NCBI GenBank assembly: GCA_947259975.1
Contig: CAMYOD010000007.1
Span: 1-45,413 of the forward strand
Direction of reading: 5' to 3'
DNA length: 45,413 nt
From: an uncultured Gammaproteobacteria bacterium
GTDB taxonomy: Bacteria; Pseudomonadota; Gammaproteobacteria; HyVt-429
In this document: positions 17,301 to 30,853 of the stretch, piece by piece
Layout of the letters: each line of letters begins with the position of its first letter
Numbering within the stretch: the stretch's first letter is position 1
Notes under the pieces: model-generated
Told to the model about the DNA's origin: nothing
The model's database searches: none
What the model saw: only the letters and a program-made list of their open reading frames with translations
Program-made: the position numbers and the translations under genes

Positions 17301-18218
17301 ATGCAATTCGGAATGATCGGTCTCGGGCGCATGGGTGGCAACATGGCGCGACGGTTGCGGCGTCAAGGGGTGGACCTTGCCGCCTACAATCGCAACGCAG
17401 ACGTCACCCGGGCGCTCGCCACGGAGACCGGGCTCAGCGCAGTAGAATCCATCGAGGAACTGGTTTCCCGTCTCGAGTCGCCCCGCATTGTCTGGCTCAT
17501 GTTGCCCGCCGGTGAGGTGACCCAGCAGCATATCGACACGCTCATACCTTTGCTTGCCGCCGGTGACATTCTCGTCGATGGCGCAAATTCTTTTTACAAG
17601 GATTCGCTACGTCGCGCCGACCAGCTGGCGGGTCACGATATTCAGTACGTCGACGCGGGCGTGTCCGGGGGTGTCTGGGGGCTGGAAAACGGCTATGCCT
17701 TGATGGTCGGAGGCAGCCGCGAGGCGGTCAAGCAACTCGAGCCCTATCTCAGGATCCTGGCGCCGGGCGCGGACAAGGGTTGGCTGCATTGTGGACCGGC
17801 GGGCGCCGGGCATTTCGTGAAAATGGTTCATAACGGGATCGAGTACGGCATGATGCAAGCCTATGCGGAGGGTTTCGCGCTCATGCAGGCGCGGGAGTAT
17901 TTCGAGCTGGATCTCGCCGCCATCGCCGAAATGTGGCGTCACGGCAGCGTCGTGCGCAGCTGGCTGCTCGATCTCAGTGCCGATTTTCTGTCCCACGATC
18001 AAACACTCACAGACATCCAGCCCTATGTCGGCGATTCCGGCGAAGGCCGCTGGACCGCGCTGGAGGCGGTCGAGCAAGGTGTGCCCGCGCCGGTAATGAG
18101 CCTGGCGTTGATGATGCGATTCGCCAGCCAGGGTAGCAACGACTTCGCGGCCAGGATGCTGGCCATGATGCGCAAGGGTTTTGGCGGTCATGCCGTCAAG
18201 GACAAGAACGAGGCATAG
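17301..18218 (+). CDS. gnd: 6-phosphogluconate dehydrogenase, decarboxylating (short form)
   Basis: 305 residues. Oxidises 6-phosphogluconate to ribulose 5-phosphate and CO2, making NAD(P)H. The Rossmann loop is [32 protein letters not shown] and [15 protein letters not shown] carry the substrate and catalytic residues (K in HFVK, N in HNG). At ~300 residues it belongs to the short, often NAD-preferring GndA/YqeC class rather than the ~470-residue E. coli Gnd, so cofactor choice is open. The ATG at 17301 has AAGGAG eight bases upstream. First gene of a gnd-zwf-pgl operon, directly downstream of the candidate small RNA. Confidence 0.92.
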   Translation: MQFGMIGLGRMGGNMARRLRRQGVDLAAYNRNADVTRALATETGLSAVESIEELVSRLESPRIVWLMLPAGEVTQQHIDTLIPLLAAGDILVDGANSFYKDSLRRADQLAGHDIQYVDAGVSGGVWGLENGYALMVGGSREAVKQLEPYLRILAPGADKGWLHCGPAGAGHFVKMVHNGIEYGMMQAYAEGFALMQAREYFELDLAAIAEMWRHGSVVRSWLLDLSADFLSHDQTLTDIQPYVGDSGEGRWTALEAVEQGVPAPVMSLALMMRFASQGSNDFAARMLAMMRKGFGGHAVKDKNEA

Positions 18219-18228
18219 GGTGCCGGCC

Positions 18229-19710
18229 ATGCTGGAAAGTTCCCTGGGCCCCTGCCACTTCGTCATTTTCGGCGCCACCGGCAATCTGTCTTCGATCAAA
18301 CTGCTGCCCGCGCTCTATCACCTGGAGTGCGCCGGCCGCTTACATGACGATCTGCGGTTTATCGCGTTTTCCCGTCGCGACTGGAGTCAGGACGATTGGC
18401 TGGAACACATGCTCCTGGTGCTGCAGGAGCAGGCCGGGGATCGTTTCGAGCGTGCCGCCTATGACCGGTTTGCGGCGCGTTTCGATTATGTCATGGGCGA
18501 CCTGAACGACGACCAGGCCTATGTGCGCCTGATGGACGAGCTGAGCAAGCCGCGCATGGGCAGTTGCGAGAACATCGTATTTTACCTGGCGATCCGGCCG
18601 GCGGATTTCGGCAATGTCATCGTTCATCTCGACAAGATCGGCATCAATCGTCAGCACGGGCGGCATCGGATCGTCGTGGAAAAACCCTTCGGCGAGGATA
18701 TCGAGAGCGCGCGGCTGCTGAATATCAAGCTGCACAAATATTTCGGCGAGGAACAGATATTCCGTATCGATCACTATCTGGGCAAGGAAACAGTGCAGAA
18801 CCTGCTCGTGTTTCGCTTCGCGAATTATTTGATCGAGCCGATCTGGAATCGCAACTACGTCGACCACGTACAGATTACAGTAGCGGAAAATAAAGGTATC
18901 GGCACCCGTGCCGGTTACTATGACAAGGCCGGCGCGTTGCGCGACATGTTGCAGAATCATCTCATGCAGCTGATGACCGTAGTGGCGATGGAGCCGCCGG
19001 CGACCCTGGACGCGGATGCCTTGCGCGACGAAAAGGTCAAGGTCCTGCGTTCGATCCGCGCAATCCCGCGCGATGCGGTCAACGCCTTTGCGTTTCGCGC
19101 CCAGTACACGGATGGGGTCGTGGATGGACAGCCCGTGGCCGGTTACCAGAGCGAATCCGGGGTGGCCGAGCATTCAACCACCGAGACTTTCGTGGCGGCG
19201 AAATTTTACATCGATAACTGGCGTTGGCGCGGCGTGCCGTTCTATCTCCGTACCGGCAAGGCGATGGCGCGACCGATGTCGTCGATCGCGATCCGCTTTC
19301 GCCACCCGCCGCAGCAGTTGTTTCGCGAGACGCCGCTCGAGAGTATCGACCCCAACTGGATCGTATTATCGATCCAGCCCCAGGAGTGCATGCATATCGA
19401 GCTGCACGCAAAACGGCCCGGTCTCGGCATGGATACCCGCCTCGTGCAGCTAAATGCCTCCTACCGGGAAACCGACGAGGTGGCGCTCGATGCGTACGAA
19501 ACCCTCCTGCTGGACGTGATCGAAGGTGATCGCAGCCTGTTTATTCGGTTCGACGAGGTAGAATGGGCCTGGCGCGTCGTCGACCCGCTGTTGCGCCATT
19601 GGGCACAGGAGCGCGAATTCATTCATACTTATCCGGCCGGTTCATGGGGACCGCAGGAAGCGAATCGTCTTTTTGACAGCGAAGACCATGATTGGCGTAA
19701 TTCGATCTAG
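18229..19710 (+). CDS. zwf: glucose-6-phosphate 1-dehydrogenase
   Basis: 493 residues. First step of the oxidative pentose phosphate (or Entner-Doudoroff) route: glucose 6-phosphate to 6-phosphogluconolactone with NAD(P)H formation. The coenzyme loop is [20 protein letters not shown]. The active-site motif is RIDHYLGKE with H182 and K186; [13 protein letters not shown] and [11 protein letters not shown] are further family signatures. The ATG at 18229 is preceded by ATAGGG; an in-frame GTG at 18220 is a less likely start. It begins 10 bases after gnd and is followed 38 bases later by pgl. Confidence 0.96.
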   Translation: MLESSLGPCHFVIFGATGNLSSIKLLPALYHLECAGRLHDDLRFIAFSRRDWSQDDWLEHMLLVLQEQAGDRFERAAYDRFAARFDYVMGDLNDDQAYVRLMDELSKPRMGSCENIVFYLAIRPADFGNVIVHLDKIGINRQHGRHRIVVEKPFGEDIESARLLNIKLHKYFGEEQIFRIDHYLGKETVQNLLVFRFANYLIEPIWNRNYVDHVQITVAENKGIGTRAGYYDKAGALRDMLQNHLMQLMTVVAMEPPATLDADALRDEKVKVLRSIRAIPRDAVNAFAFRAQYTDGVVDGQPVAGYQSESGVAEHSTTETFVAAKFYIDNWRWRGVPFYLRTGKAMARPMSSIAIRFRHPPQQLFRETPLESIDPNWIVLSIQPQECMHIELHAKRPGLGMDTRLVQLNASYRETDEVALDAYETLLLDVIEGDRSLFIRFDEVEWAWRVVDPLLRHWAQEREFIHTYPAGSWGPQEANRLFDSEDHDWRNSI

Positions 19711-19748
19711 TTTGCCAAGATAAGGCAAAACCGCGGGGAGGAGGAGTA

Positions 19749-20453
19749 ATGGAGCCACTCTATCGTTGGCACATCTATCCGAACTTGGATGATCTGGCGA
19801 CGCGCACGACACACGCCATTGCGCGCTTCGCCCAGCAATCGATTGCCGGTCACGGCTCGTTCATCATGGTGCTGGCGGGCGGCACCACACCCAGGCTCGT
19901 CTATGAGCGGCTGCGCGACATCCGCGCGAAATGGGACGCCTGGCATGTGTATTTCGGCGACGAGCGCTGCGCCCCGGTCGACGATGCGCAACGCAACGAC
20001 CGCATGGCGCGTGACGCCTGGCTGGACCATGTCGCCATACCGCCGGAGCAGATCCACTCAATTCCCGCGGAACTCGGCCCCGATAAGGGGGCGGCACAGT
20101 ACGCCGAGACACTCGCCGACGTCGATAGCTTCGATCTGGTACTCCTGGGACTTGGCGGCGACGGTCATACCGCCAGTTTGTTCGCCGGCCAGGACGCCGG
20201 TGTCACGGCGGACGCGCCGGACGTCATTGCGGTACACAACGCGACGTCGGCGCCGAGCGAGCGGGTATCCATGAGCGCCCGGCGCCTGAGTGATTCGCGT
20301 CGGGTGATGTTTCTGGTGACCGGCGCGCGCAAACGCGAGGCGCTGCATGCCTGGCGCTGGAAAAAGCAGGGCGTTCCCGCAGATCTCGTGCAACCGGATG
20401 GCGGTATCGACATTTTCGCCGATGCGGCGGCCGTGCCGGGCTGGGAAGACTGA
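19749..20453 (+). CDS. pgl: 6-phosphogluconolactonase (DevB/Pgl type)
   Basis: 234 residues. Hydrolyses 6-phosphogluconolactone made by Zwf to 6-phosphogluconate, which Gnd then uses; all three enzymes are encoded side by side. Signatures: LAGGTTPRLVYERL, VYFGDERCAPVDD, and LLGLGGDGHTASLFAG with the catalytic histidine. The ribosome site GGGGAGGAGG is unusually strong. The gene is convergent with the antiporter gene, with 23 bases between stops and no clear terminator hairpin in between. Confidence 0.94.
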   Translation: MEPLYRWHIYPNLDDLATRTTHAIARFAQQSIAGHGSFIMVLAGGTTPRLVYERLRDIRAKWDAWHVYFGDERCAPVDDAQRNDRMARDAWLDHVAIPPEQIHSIPAELGPDKGAAQYAETLADVDSFDLVLLGLGGDGHTASLFAGQDAGVTADAPDVIAVHNATSAPSERVSMSARRLSDSRRVMFLVTGARKREALHAWRWKKQGVPADLVQPDGGIDIFADAAAVPGWED

Positions 20454-20476
20454 GCGGTACGCACCGCGCCAGCCCT

Positions 20477-22297
20477 CTATTCCTTGGTTGGACCGGGCGC
20501 CCTCGCGCCGTCGCTTTGTATCAAGCCGATGACGGTCCAGTCTGCATCCGGCCGCAACAGCCGCTCAACGGTAAACATATGCAGTCGATCGCGAGAATCG
20601 ATCGCAAATAGTGGCAGTACACGGGATCCGTATTGCGCGAGATAGTCAGCGAAGCCGAAGGTTCCTGTAAGTTGCGTCGCGCGAATTTCCGCATCCTTGC
20701 CGAGAAGACTGGCCAGCTTTCCGTACGTGGCGTCGGCTGCAAACAGGTGAGAACCACGATGCATAGCGGCGCGTTTGCGAACCTCCTGGCCCGACTTCTC
20801 CGGGGATGGGGCGAGCGCGAACAGGCGGCTCTCGCCGAATTCACTACGATAGCGCAGCGTCGCCAAGGCGTTAAGGTCGGTGTGCGGCGAGAGCGCCAGC
20901 AGACCGCCGATGCCGACAAGATCGAGATGACGGTCGGCGTGTTGCGAGACCGGGTTGCCGAAGTAGGTGGACAGGCCCTCCATGCGCGCGGCGCGCACAT
21001 TTTCCCAACTGGTGTCGGCAAGCAGGGTGCGAAAGCCCCGTTCACGGAGTGCATCGGCGATCGCCCGGGCGACACGATTGGCACCGATGATCAGTAGTCC
21101 CTTGGGCTCCGGCTCGGAAACCTTGAGTGCGTTGGCAAGCGGTCGCGAGGTTGCGCTTTGAATTACCACCGTTCCGATAATAATAATAAAGGTAAGCGGC
21201 ACGATGAGAGCCGCCTCTGCATAGCCGGCTTCCTGTAGTCGTGGTGCGAACACGGCGGATACCGCCGCGGCGACGATACCGCGCGGCGCGATCCAGGAGA
21301 TCATTGCACGCTCGCGCCACTTGAGCGATGAACCGATCGTCGATACCAGGATCTTGAGCGGCCGCGCCACGAATTGCATCACCGCAAGCACGCCGATCGC
21401 CGCCCACCCCAATTGATAGAGTTGCGCGAACTCGATACGTGCCGCGAGGATGATGAACAGGCCGGAGATGAGTAGCACGCTAAGACTTTCCTTGAAATCA
21501 AGGATGTCGCCCATGGGCACGTTCTTCATGTTGCCCAGCCAAAGGCCCATCACCGTCACCGCAAGCAATCCTGATTCATGCTCAAGCAGATTGGCCGCGG
21601 TGAACACGGTGAAGACAAAGCACAGCGTGGCCACATTGTGCAAAAACTCGGGTAACCAGTGGTTGCGCAACACCACGCCGAAGAAATAGCCGGCTGCTGC
21701 ACCCATGAGGGCGCCGGTCAGGAGTATCCGGCCGAAGGTGATGAGCGTCGGTGCGACGCCACCATCCTGACCGGAAATAATGAAGTTGAATACCAACACG
21801 GCGAGCAGGGCGCCAATCGGATCGATGACGATTCCTTCCCAGCGCAGGATGTTGGCAATGCTGGCACTCGGTCGTACCGCCCGCAGCATAGGGACCACGA
21901 CCGTCGGGCCGGTGACCACGACGATGGCGCCGAACAGAAACGACATTTGCCAGGAGAACCCGAGCAGACCGCGCGTCGCCAACGCCGTTACCACCCAGGT
22001 CACGAGCAGACCCGAGGTGATCAGGTTGCGCACCACCCGTTCCAGGCCGCGGATCTGGTCGAAGCGCAGGGTCAGGCTGCCTTCGAACAGGATGACGGCC
22101 ACCGACAGGGATACGAAAGGGACCAGCAGCTCGCCGAAAATCGCATCCGGGTCGAGCCAGCCGGTCAGCGGACCGGCGGCGACACCGACTAGCAGGAGAA
22201 ACAGGATCGCCGGTAGCTTGAGCCACCAGGCAAGCCATTGGCAGAGAATGGCCAACAGACCGATGCCGGCCAGACTGACAATGACGTGTTCGTTCAC
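20477..22297 (-). CDS. cation:proton antiporter (CPA type) with C-terminal TrkA-N-like domain
   Basis: 606 residues. The first ~390 residues are a Na+/H+ exchanger membrane domain with about twelve helices; typical segments are LPAILFLLLVGVAAGP, VAVILFEGSLTL, GAIVVVTGPTVVVPMLR and, near residue 158, EGIVIDPIGALLAVL, which includes the ion-site acidic residue. WIAPRGIVAAAVSAVFA near residue 340 is also characteristic. From ~398 a Rossmann-like RCK/TrkA-N region begins (GLLIIGANRVARAIADALRERG), probably gating transport through nucleotide binding. It likely exchanges Na+ or K+ for protons in pH or salt homeostasis; the ion cannot be read from sequence. Confidence 0.88.
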   Translation of the reverse strand: MNEHVIVSLAGIGLLAILCQWLAWWLKLPAILFLLLVGVAAGPLTGWLDPDAIFGELLVPFVSLSVAVILFEGSLTLRFDQIRGLERVVRNLITSGLLVTWVVTALATRGLLGFSWQMSFLFGAIVVVTGPTVVVPMLRAVRPSASIANILRWEGIVIDPIGALLAVLVFNFIISGQDGGVAPTLITFGRILLTGALMGAAAGYFFGVVLRNHWLPEFLHNVATLCFVFTVFTAANLLEHESGLLAVTVMGLWLGNMKNVPMGDILDFKESLSVLLISGLFIILAARIEFAQLYQLGWAAIGVLAVMQFVARPLKILVSTIGSSLKWRERAMISWIAPRGIVAAAVSAVFAPRLQEAGYAEAALIVPLTFIIIIGTVVIQSATSRPLANALKVSEPEPKGLLIIGANRVARAIADALRERGFRTLLADTSWENVRAARMEGLSTYFGNPVSQHADRHLDLVGIGGLLALSPHTDLNALATLRYRSEFGESRLFALAPSPEKSGQEVRKRAAMHRGSHLFAADATYGKLASLLGKDAEIRATQLTGTFGFADYLAQYGSRVLPLFAIDSRDRLHMFTVERLLRPDADWTVIGLIQSDGARAPGPTKE

Positions 22298-22457
22298 GGG
22301 CGTGTGGTTTCCATCGTACTGTCAGTGAGTCTAGCGGTTGTCACGCAGGCATGCCAAAACGTGCGCCGGCAGCGCGGGCCAGCTACCGCGCTCAGTGAGC
22401 TGCGGGATTAGTCACGTCGGTACAAATCAATTATCCTTGCGCGCCGGAGAGTAATAA

Positions 22458-23290
<833 letters not shown>

Positions 23291-23348
23291 AGCGCCCACG
23301 CGCTGGTCTGGTCGTTGACCGAAGAGCGGTACTCGAGATGATGGTAAG

Positions 23349-23380
23349 CGGGAGGGCGAGGTCGGCCACTCCCGTTTTTT
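23349..23380 (+). terminator. intrinsic terminator or attenuator in the carA leader
   Basis: CGGGAG (23349-23354) pairs with CTCCCG (23369-23374); GGC and GCC extend the stem inward with one bulged A. Six T follow. It lies only 24 bases before the carA start, so it ends dapB read-through and any transcript from the promoter at 23261 unless conditionally melted. Confidence 0.65.
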
Positions 23381-23403
23381 GTGGATTTTTCCCGGAGGCG
23401 TTT

Positions 23404-24567
23404 TTGACCCAGCCCGCACTGCTTGTGCTGGAAGATGGTTCCCTGTTTGCAGGGCAATCTATCGGTATTTCGGGTCATACAGTGGGCGAGGTGGTGTTTA
23501 ACACCGCCATGACCGGCTACCAGGAAATCCTCAGCGATCCCTCCTACGCACGACAACTCGTCACCCTGACCTATCCCCATATCGGCAATACGGGCGCCAA
23601 CGCCGAAGACATGGAGGCTGCCCGTGTGCATGCCGCCGGCTTGATTATTCGTGACCTGCCGGAGTTGGCCAGCAACTGGCGCATGGAGCAAAGTCTGAGT
23701 GAATTCATGCGGGCCCAGGGTGTGGTTGGCATCGCCGATATCGATACCCGCCGCCTTACCCGGCTATTGCGCGAGAAAGGCTCGCAGAACGGGTGTATCG
23801 TCGCCGGCGCAGACTGTGATCAGGCGCAAGCGCTACAACTCGCGCGCGAGTTCCCGGGTCTCAGTGGCATGGATCTCGCCCGCGAGGTCACTACCCCGGA
23901 CACCTATAAATATAGCTCCGGCACCTGGGAGCTGGGTGCCGGCTTCCGTGCGGCCGCGGAAACCCGCTTTCGTGTGGTGGCCTACGACTTTGGTGTGAAG
24001 CGCAACATCCTGCGTATGCTCGTCGACCGTGGCTGCGATCTCACGGTGGTGCCGGCAACAACACCGGCGGCGGAAGTCCTGGCGCTGAATCCGGACGGCG
24101 TGTTTCTGTCCAACGGTCCCGGCGACCCGGAACCCTGCGGCTATGCAATCGAGGCGATCGGCGAACTGACCAGCGCCGGTATTCCGATTTTCGGGATTTG
24201 TCTCGGCCACCAGTTGCTGGCCCTGGCCTCCGGCGCACGCACCATGAAAATGAAATTTGGCCACCACGGTGCCAATCACCCGGTGCAGGAACTGGCCAGT
24301 GGCCGGGTCATGATCACCAGCCAGAATCACGGTTTTGCGATGGCGGACGACGACGTTCCCGATCGTCTCAAGATCACCCATCGGTCCTTGTTCGACGGCA
24401 CGATTCAGGGCGTGGCGCGGACTGACTGTCCGGCGTTTTCGTTTCAGGGTCATCCCGAGGCCAGTCCCGGACCGCATGATGTGGCAGCCCTGTTTGATCA
24501 CTTTATCCAACTGATGGCGAGCAGGGGCGAGGCGCAGGCGTCCGGGCTTTCTTCGCAGGCGACCTGA
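23404..24567 (+). CDS. carA: carbamoyl-phosphate synthase small (glutaminase) subunit
   Basis: 387 residues. Releases ammonia from glutamine and passes it to CarB for carbamoyl phosphate, the precursor of arginine and pyrimidines. Catalytic triad: C266 in [10 protein letters not shown]350 and E352 in [11 protein letters not shown], each three less than in E. coli CarA. The N-terminal domain has the typical [13 protein letters not shown] use the TTG at 23404 because GGAGG lies five bases upstream and E. coli length is matched; an in-frame ATG at 23338 would place the leader hairpin inside the coding sequence. The carB gene follows after 20 bases. Confidence 0.95.
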   Translation: MTQPALLVLEDGSLFAGQSIGISGHTVGEVVFNTAMTGYQEILSDPSYARQLVTLTYPHIGNTGANAEDMEAARVHAAGLIIRDLPELASNWRMEQSLSEFMRAQGVVGIADIDTRRLTRLLREKGSQNGCIVAGADCDQAQALQLAREFPGLSGMDLAREVTTPDTYKYSSGTWELGAGFRAAAETRFRVVAYDFGVKRNILRMLVDRGCDLTVVPATTPAAEVLALNPDGVFLSNGPGDPEPCGYAIEAIGELTSAGIPIFGICLGHQLLALASGARTMKMKFGHHGANHPVQELASGRVMITSQNHGFAMADDDVPDRLKITHRSLFDGTIQGVARTDCPAFSFQGHPEASPGPHDVAALFDHFIQLMASRGEAQASGLSSQAT

Positions 24568-24587
24568 CGCCCTGACCTGGTAAGCAC

Positions 24588-25751
<1,164 letters not shown>

Positions 25752-25794
25752 TATCGGAAGCCGCGCGCATGACCGCCTGCTGCACCAGCTGCGC

Positions 25795-27729
25795 GTGCCG
25801 GGGGCTGAGCGGATGTGGTCGATTGCCGATGCCTTTCGTGCCGGCATGAGCACCGAAGAGGTGTTTGAATGCACCCACATCGATCCCTGGTTTCTGGCGC
25901 AGTTGCACGATCTCGTGAACACCGAGGGCGAGATCGCCGGCCAGGATCTGTCGCAGCTGGACGCAGACACGATGCTGCGCTGGAAACGCAAAGGATTCTC
26001 GGACCACCGTATCGCTGATTTACTCGATCAAACCGAGGACGCTGTACGCGCACGCCGGCATGCCCTGGAGGTTCGGCCCGTATTCAAGCGCGTCGATTCC
26101 TGTGCCGCGGAGTTCGCATCTGCGACTGCGTATATGTACTCCACCTACGAGGAGGAATGTGAGGCGCAGCCCGAGCAGGCAAACAAGATTATGGTGCTCG
26201 GCGGCGGACCCAACCGTATCGGGCAGGGCATCGAATTCGATTACTGCTGTGTGCACGCCGCCTTCGCGATGCGCGAGGACGGCTACCAGACCATCATGGT
26301 CAACTGCAATCCCGAGACCGTGTCTACCGACTACGACACGTCGGACCGGCTCTACTTCGAGCCGCTGACCCTCGAGGACGTGCTGGAGATCTGTAATACG
26401 GAAACGCCCGCCGGCGTCATCGTGCAGTACGGCGGCCAGACGCCGCTGAAACTGGCGAAGCCCCTGGAACAGGCCGGTGTGCCGATTATCGGCACCAAGC
26501 CCGAGTCTATCGATGCGGCGGAAGATCGGGAGCGTTTCCAGGCCCTGATTCATGAGTTGGGCCTGCTGCAGCCGCCGAATCGCACCGCGACCGATACCGA
26601 GACAGCGATTGCGGGTGCTGAGGAGATCGGCTATCCGTTGGTGGTGCGACCCTCCTACGTGCTCGGTGGCCGCGCGATGGAGATCGTCTACGATCAGGAA
26701 AGCCTCGAAGAATACATGCGCGCCGCCATCCAGGTCTCCCACGAGTCACCTGTGTTGCTGGACCGGTTTCTAAACGATGCCGCGGAGGTGGATGTCGACG
26801 CGGTGTGCGACGGCGAGAATGTGTTGATCGGCGGTATCATGGAGCATATCGAGGAGGCGGGCGTGCATTCCGGCGATTCGGCCTGTTCGCTACCGCCGTT
26901 CAGTCTGACAGCCGAGATTCAGGACGCCCTGCGCACCCAAACCCGCGAGCTTGCCCGGGCCCTTAACGTAGTCGGTCTGATGAACGTGCAGTATGCCGTC
27001 AAGGGCGACAAGATCTATATCCTTGAAGTCAATCCGCGCGCCGCGCGCACGGTGCCGTTCGTCTCCAAGGCCACCCTGCGCCCCTTGGCGAAGATCGCGG
27101 CACGCTGCATGGTGGGTAAAAGCCTGCCGGAGCAGGGCTACACGACTGAGGTGGTGCCCGATTACTATTCGGTGAAAGAAGCGGTGTTCCCCTTCATCAA
27201 GTTCCCGGGTGTAGATACCGTGTTGGGGCCGGAAATGAAATCTACCGGTGAGGTGATGGGCGTGGGTCGCAGTTTCGGTGAGGCCTTCGGCAAGTCCCAG
27301 CAGGCCGCCGGCTACACCATACCCCGCGGCGGCACCGCCTTTATCAGTGTGCGTGACGAGGATCAGCCGGCCGTCGCCGACGTGGGTCGGTATTTGTCTG
27401 AGGCAGGCTTTCGCATTCTCGCGACCCGTGGTACCGCCCGAGAGTTGGCAGCGGCCGGTGTAACCGCGGAGAAGGTCAACAAGGTGGGCGAAGGCCGCCC
27501 GGATATCGTGGATATCATTAAGAATGACGAAATCGATTTGATTGTGAATACAACCTCGGGCAAACAAAGTCTCAAGGATTCCTATACGATTCGCCGAGAA
27601 GCGCTGTTTCACAAAGTGACCTATTACACCACGCTCGCCTCCGCACGGGCCGCTGTCCAGGCCCATAGACAGGCTGGCGAGTTGAGCGTTTACAAACTGC
27701 AGAACCTGCAACACGAGGTGGCGGCATGA
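25795..27729 (+). CDS. carB: carbamoyl-phosphate synthase large subunit, C-terminal fragment (gene interrupted)
   Basis: 644 residues from a GTG at 25795. The frame is open back to 25753, and the codons before the GTG still encode CarB-like residues, so this is not a native start. It contains the oligomerisation domain ([26 protein letters not shown]), the second ATP-grasp domain ([54 protein letters not shown]) and the C-terminal allosteric domain ([25 protein letters not shown]). No ribosome site is evident before the GTG, so independent translation is doubtful. The stop overlaps the greA start (ATGA). Confidence 0.85.
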   Translation: MPGAERMWSIADAFRAGMSTEEVFECTHIDPWFLAQLHDLVNTEGEIAGQDLSQLDADTMLRWKRKGFSDHRIADLLDQTEDAVRARRHALEVRPVFKRVDSCAAEFASATAYMYSTYEEECEAQPEQANKIMVLGGGPNRIGQGIEFDYCCVHAAFAMREDGYQTIMVNCNPETVSTDYDTSDRLYFEPLTLEDVLEICNTETPAGVIVQYGGQTPLKLAKPLEQAGVPIIGTKPESIDAAEDRERFQALIHELGLLQPPNRTATDTETAIAGAEEIGYPLVVRPSYVLGGRAMEIVYDQESLEEYMRAAIQVSHESPVLLDRFLNDAAEVDVDAVCDGENVLIGGIMEHIEEAGVHSGDSACSLPPFSLTAEIQDALRTQTRELARALNVVGLMNVQYAVKGDKIYILEVNPRAARTVPFVSKATLRPLAKIAARCMVGKSLPEQGYTTEVVPDYYSVKEAVFPFIKFPGVDTVLGPEMKSTGEVMGVGRSFGEAFGKSQQAAGYTIPRGGTAFISVRDEDQPAVADVGRYLSEAGFRILATRGTARELAAAGVTAEKVNKVGEGRPDIVDIIKNDEIDLIVNTTSGKQSLKDSYTIRREALFHKVTYYTTLASARAAVQAHRQAGELSVYKLQNLQHEVAA

Positions 27730-28202
27730 AGCGAGTTCCAATGACAGTGGGCGGCGTGGAGCGGTTAAGAGAGGAACTTAGCAAGCTCAAGTCGGTGGAT
27801 CGGCCGAAGATTATTCAGGCGATCGCGGAAGCCCGTTCTCATGGCGACCTTTCCGAGAACGCGGAGTATCACGCCGCGCGGGAACAGCAGAGTTTTATGG
27901 AAGGTCGAATTGCCGAACTCGAAGCCGTTATTTCCAGCGCCCAGTTGATCGACCCTACACAGCTCGAGGAGGAGGGCCGCATAGTCTTCGGTGCGACCGT
28001 GGAGTTACTCGATCAGGAAACCGACGAAGAAGTCACTTATCAGATCGTCGGTGAGGTCGAGGCGGATCTCAGTCGTGGTCAGATCTCGATTGGTTCGCCT
28101 ATCGCCCGCGCCTTGATCGGCAAGGAAGAGGGGGACGTTATCGAGATCCGCACCCCCGCTGGCGAGCGCAGCTACGAAGTTTTAGCGGTTCACTACAAAT
28201 AG
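27726..28202 (+). CDS. greA: transcription elongation factor GreA
   Basis: 158 residues. GreA enters the secondary channel of RNA polymerase and rescues backtracked complexes by stimulating transcript cleavage. The N-terminal coiled coil (~1-75) carries the tip residues in [16 protein letters not shown], where the acidic pair acts; the C-terminal FKBP-like domain shows [26 protein letters not shown] and the terminal YEVLAVHYK. The length matches E. coli GreA. It overlaps the end of carB by four bases, so it is probably translated from the same mRNA. Confidence 0.96.
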   Translation: MKRVPMTVGGVERLREELSKLKSVDRPKIIQAIAEARSHGDLSENAEYHAAREQQSFMEGRIAELEAVISSAQLIDPTQLEEEGRIVFGATVELLDQETDEEVTYQIVGEVEADLSRGQISIGSPIARALIGKEEGDVIEIRTPAGERSYEVLAVHYK

Positions 28203-28253
28203 GATCGGGATCGGTGCGCTGCTGGTGCACGAAGGGAAGAGGGGGTGGCGGTC

Positions 28254-29555
<1,302 letters not shown>

Positions 29556-29559
29556 CAGA

Positions 29560-29686
29560 GCAACGATCCCGTCTTGTTTTGAGAAGACCGTCGGCCGCAG
29601 GGACGCGGCCGTCGAGCCTACAGGGATGTATTTACGGCCTGTCTTCGAGAAACAAGACGGGATCGTTGCGCTCCGACCCCTTTTTT
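29560..29686. repeat. REP-like inverted-repeat element with terminator function
   Basis: A 20-base perfect inverted repeat (29560-29579 with 29650-29669) encloses a shorter stem (GAAGAC at 29583 with GTCTTC at 29641) and an inner hairpin (CGGCCGC at 29592 with GCGGCCG at 29605). The right flank reads CTCCGACCCC followed by six T. It sits between convergent genes and should terminate the MFS gene. Its GACCCC end resembles the element at 35066-35141. Confidence 0.7.
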
Positions 29687-29981
29687 AGTCGCGCGGCAAC
29701 GCGATTTTTGGCTCCGCGGCGGGTCGATAAACGACGATGGTCTTGCCGATCTCCTGGACCGGATCCGCCTGGGTACGCGCACAGATTTCCTGCAGCATCC
29801 CATGGCGCGCCGCGCGATCGCCGGTTTGCACCTTGATCTTGAGGAGTTCGTGATGGGCAAGGGCGGTGACGATTTCTTCGAGTACGGCGTCGGTCAGTCC
29901 GGCCGCGCCCAGGGTCACCACCGGCTTGCGATGGTGCGCGAGACCGCGTAGATGTCGTCTTTGTTTTCCGGAAAGACTCAT
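29685..29981 (-). CDS. yhbY: YhbY family RNA-binding protein (CRM domain)
   Basis: 98 residues. Small CRS1/YhbY-domain protein that binds pre-50S ribosomal particles. Diagnostic pieces: LSGKQRRHLRGLAHHRKPVVTLGAAGLTDAVLEEI, an LKIKV strand and the closing IGKTIVVYRP. The ATG at 29981 is the family start; the frame stays open further upstream but without conserved sequence. It is divergent from rlmE, exactly as in E. coli and Pseudomonas. Its last codons run into the terminal T-run of the preceding inverted repeat. Confidence 0.92.
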   Translation of the reverse strand: MSLSGKQRRHLRGLAHHRKPVVTLGAAGLTDAVLEEIVTALAHHELLKIKVQTGDRAARHGMLQEICARTQADPVQEIGKTIVVYRPAAEPKIALPRD

Positions 29982-30109
29982 AAGATCGTATAATCTAGCA
30001 TATTCGAGTATTGGCCCACCGGTTTTCCCGCGAGACGTCGCCTGATGTACCCCATGCTTGTTGTGCCGTTCCGTTCTTCTGTGCGACCCGCCAGGGGTGA
30101 TGCGCAGCC

Positions 30110-30772
30110 ATGACACAGGCCAAGCGCCGCCGGCGCAAATCATGGTACAGCGGGCATGTCAGTGACACCTATGTGAAGCAGGCGCAAAAGGATGGCTATC
30201 GCTCGCGCGCGGTCTACAAACTCATCGAGCTGGATCGGCGCGATCGTCTGTTCCGGCCCGGCATGATCGTGGTGGACCTGGGCGCGGCCCCGGGCGGTTG
30301 GGCGCAGTATGCACAGTCCCGGGTCGGCCCTAAGGGGCGTGTGATCGCGGTCGATATCCTTGATATGGCGCCGGTGCCCGACGTGGAGTTCCTGCAGGGC
30401 GATATCACCGATCCGGCCCTGCTGGCGGAGATCCGCGGGCGCATGGGGCCACAGGGCGCCGACCTTGTAATTTCCGATATGGCGCCCAATATTAGTGGAA
30501 TCGGGGCCGTGGATGAGGCGCGCATCGAGGCGCTGGCGGAAATCGCGGCTGAATTCGCGCAGACCGCGTTGCGGCGTGGCGGGCGCCTGCTGTTAAAGAC
30601 CTTTCAAGGCGCGGGTTTCAAGCAGGTGCGCGCAGGACTCGAGCGTGCCTTTGACCAGGTGGCGGTGCGCAAACCGGCGGCTTCCCGGTCCAAGAGCAAG
30701 GAAGTGTATCTGCTGGCCACGGGACCGCGGGCGCGTGACCGGGCCCGGACGGCGGACGCGACGCTATCCTAG
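30110..30772 (+). CDS. rlmE: 23S rRNA (uridine-2'-O-)-methyltransferase RlmE (FtsJ/RrmJ)
   Basis: 220 residues. Methylates U2552 of 23S rRNA in the 50S subunit with SAM. The K-D-K-E tetrad is K37 (AVYKLIE), D123 (VISDMAPN), K163 (LLKTFQG) and E198 (SKEVYLLA), each one less than in E. coli. The SAM-binding loop is VVDLGAAPGGWAQYA. The very basic N-terminus (AKRRRRKSW) is typical. It is upstream of ftsH by 81 bases, as in most gammaproteobacteria. Confidence 0.96.
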   Translation: MTQAKRRRRKSWYSGHVSDTYVKQAQKDGYRSRAVYKLIELDRRDRLFRPGMIVVDLGAAPGGWAQYAQSRVGPKGRVIAVDILDMAPVPDVEFLQGDITDPALLAEIRGRMGPQGADLVISDMAPNISGIGAVDEARIEALAEIAAEFAQTALRRGGRLLLKTFQGAGFKQVRAGLERAFDQVAVRKPAASRSKSKEVYLLATGPRARDRARTADATLS

Positions 30773-30853
30773 TTGTGTTGCATGACCGGAAATAGCAGAA
30801 TTGACAGAGGCTTATGGCTGCAGCAGGCCATACAATCGAACTGAGGTGACTCG

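Noticed and set aside
16917..17531. A minus-strand open frame across the hydrogenase-gnd gap
   Set aside because: Its translation has no recognisable domain, runs into gnd in antisense and crosses the strong plus-strand terminator; the non-coding explanation fits better.
23338..23403. ATG at 23338 as the carA start
   Set aside because: It would add 22 residues encoded by the hairpin and T-run; the TTG at 23404 has a good ribosome site and matches E. coli length.
25795..25797. GTG at 25795 as a genuine start of a separate CarB2 gene
   Set aside because: CarB-like residues are encoded upstream of it in the same frame and no ribosome site is seen, so it is the continuation of a broken gene.
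30801..30836. TTGACA and TACAAT upstream of ftsH as a promoter
   Set aside because: The spacer is 24 bases, far from the 16-18 a sigma-70 promoter needs, and no heat-shock (sigma-32) pattern fits either.
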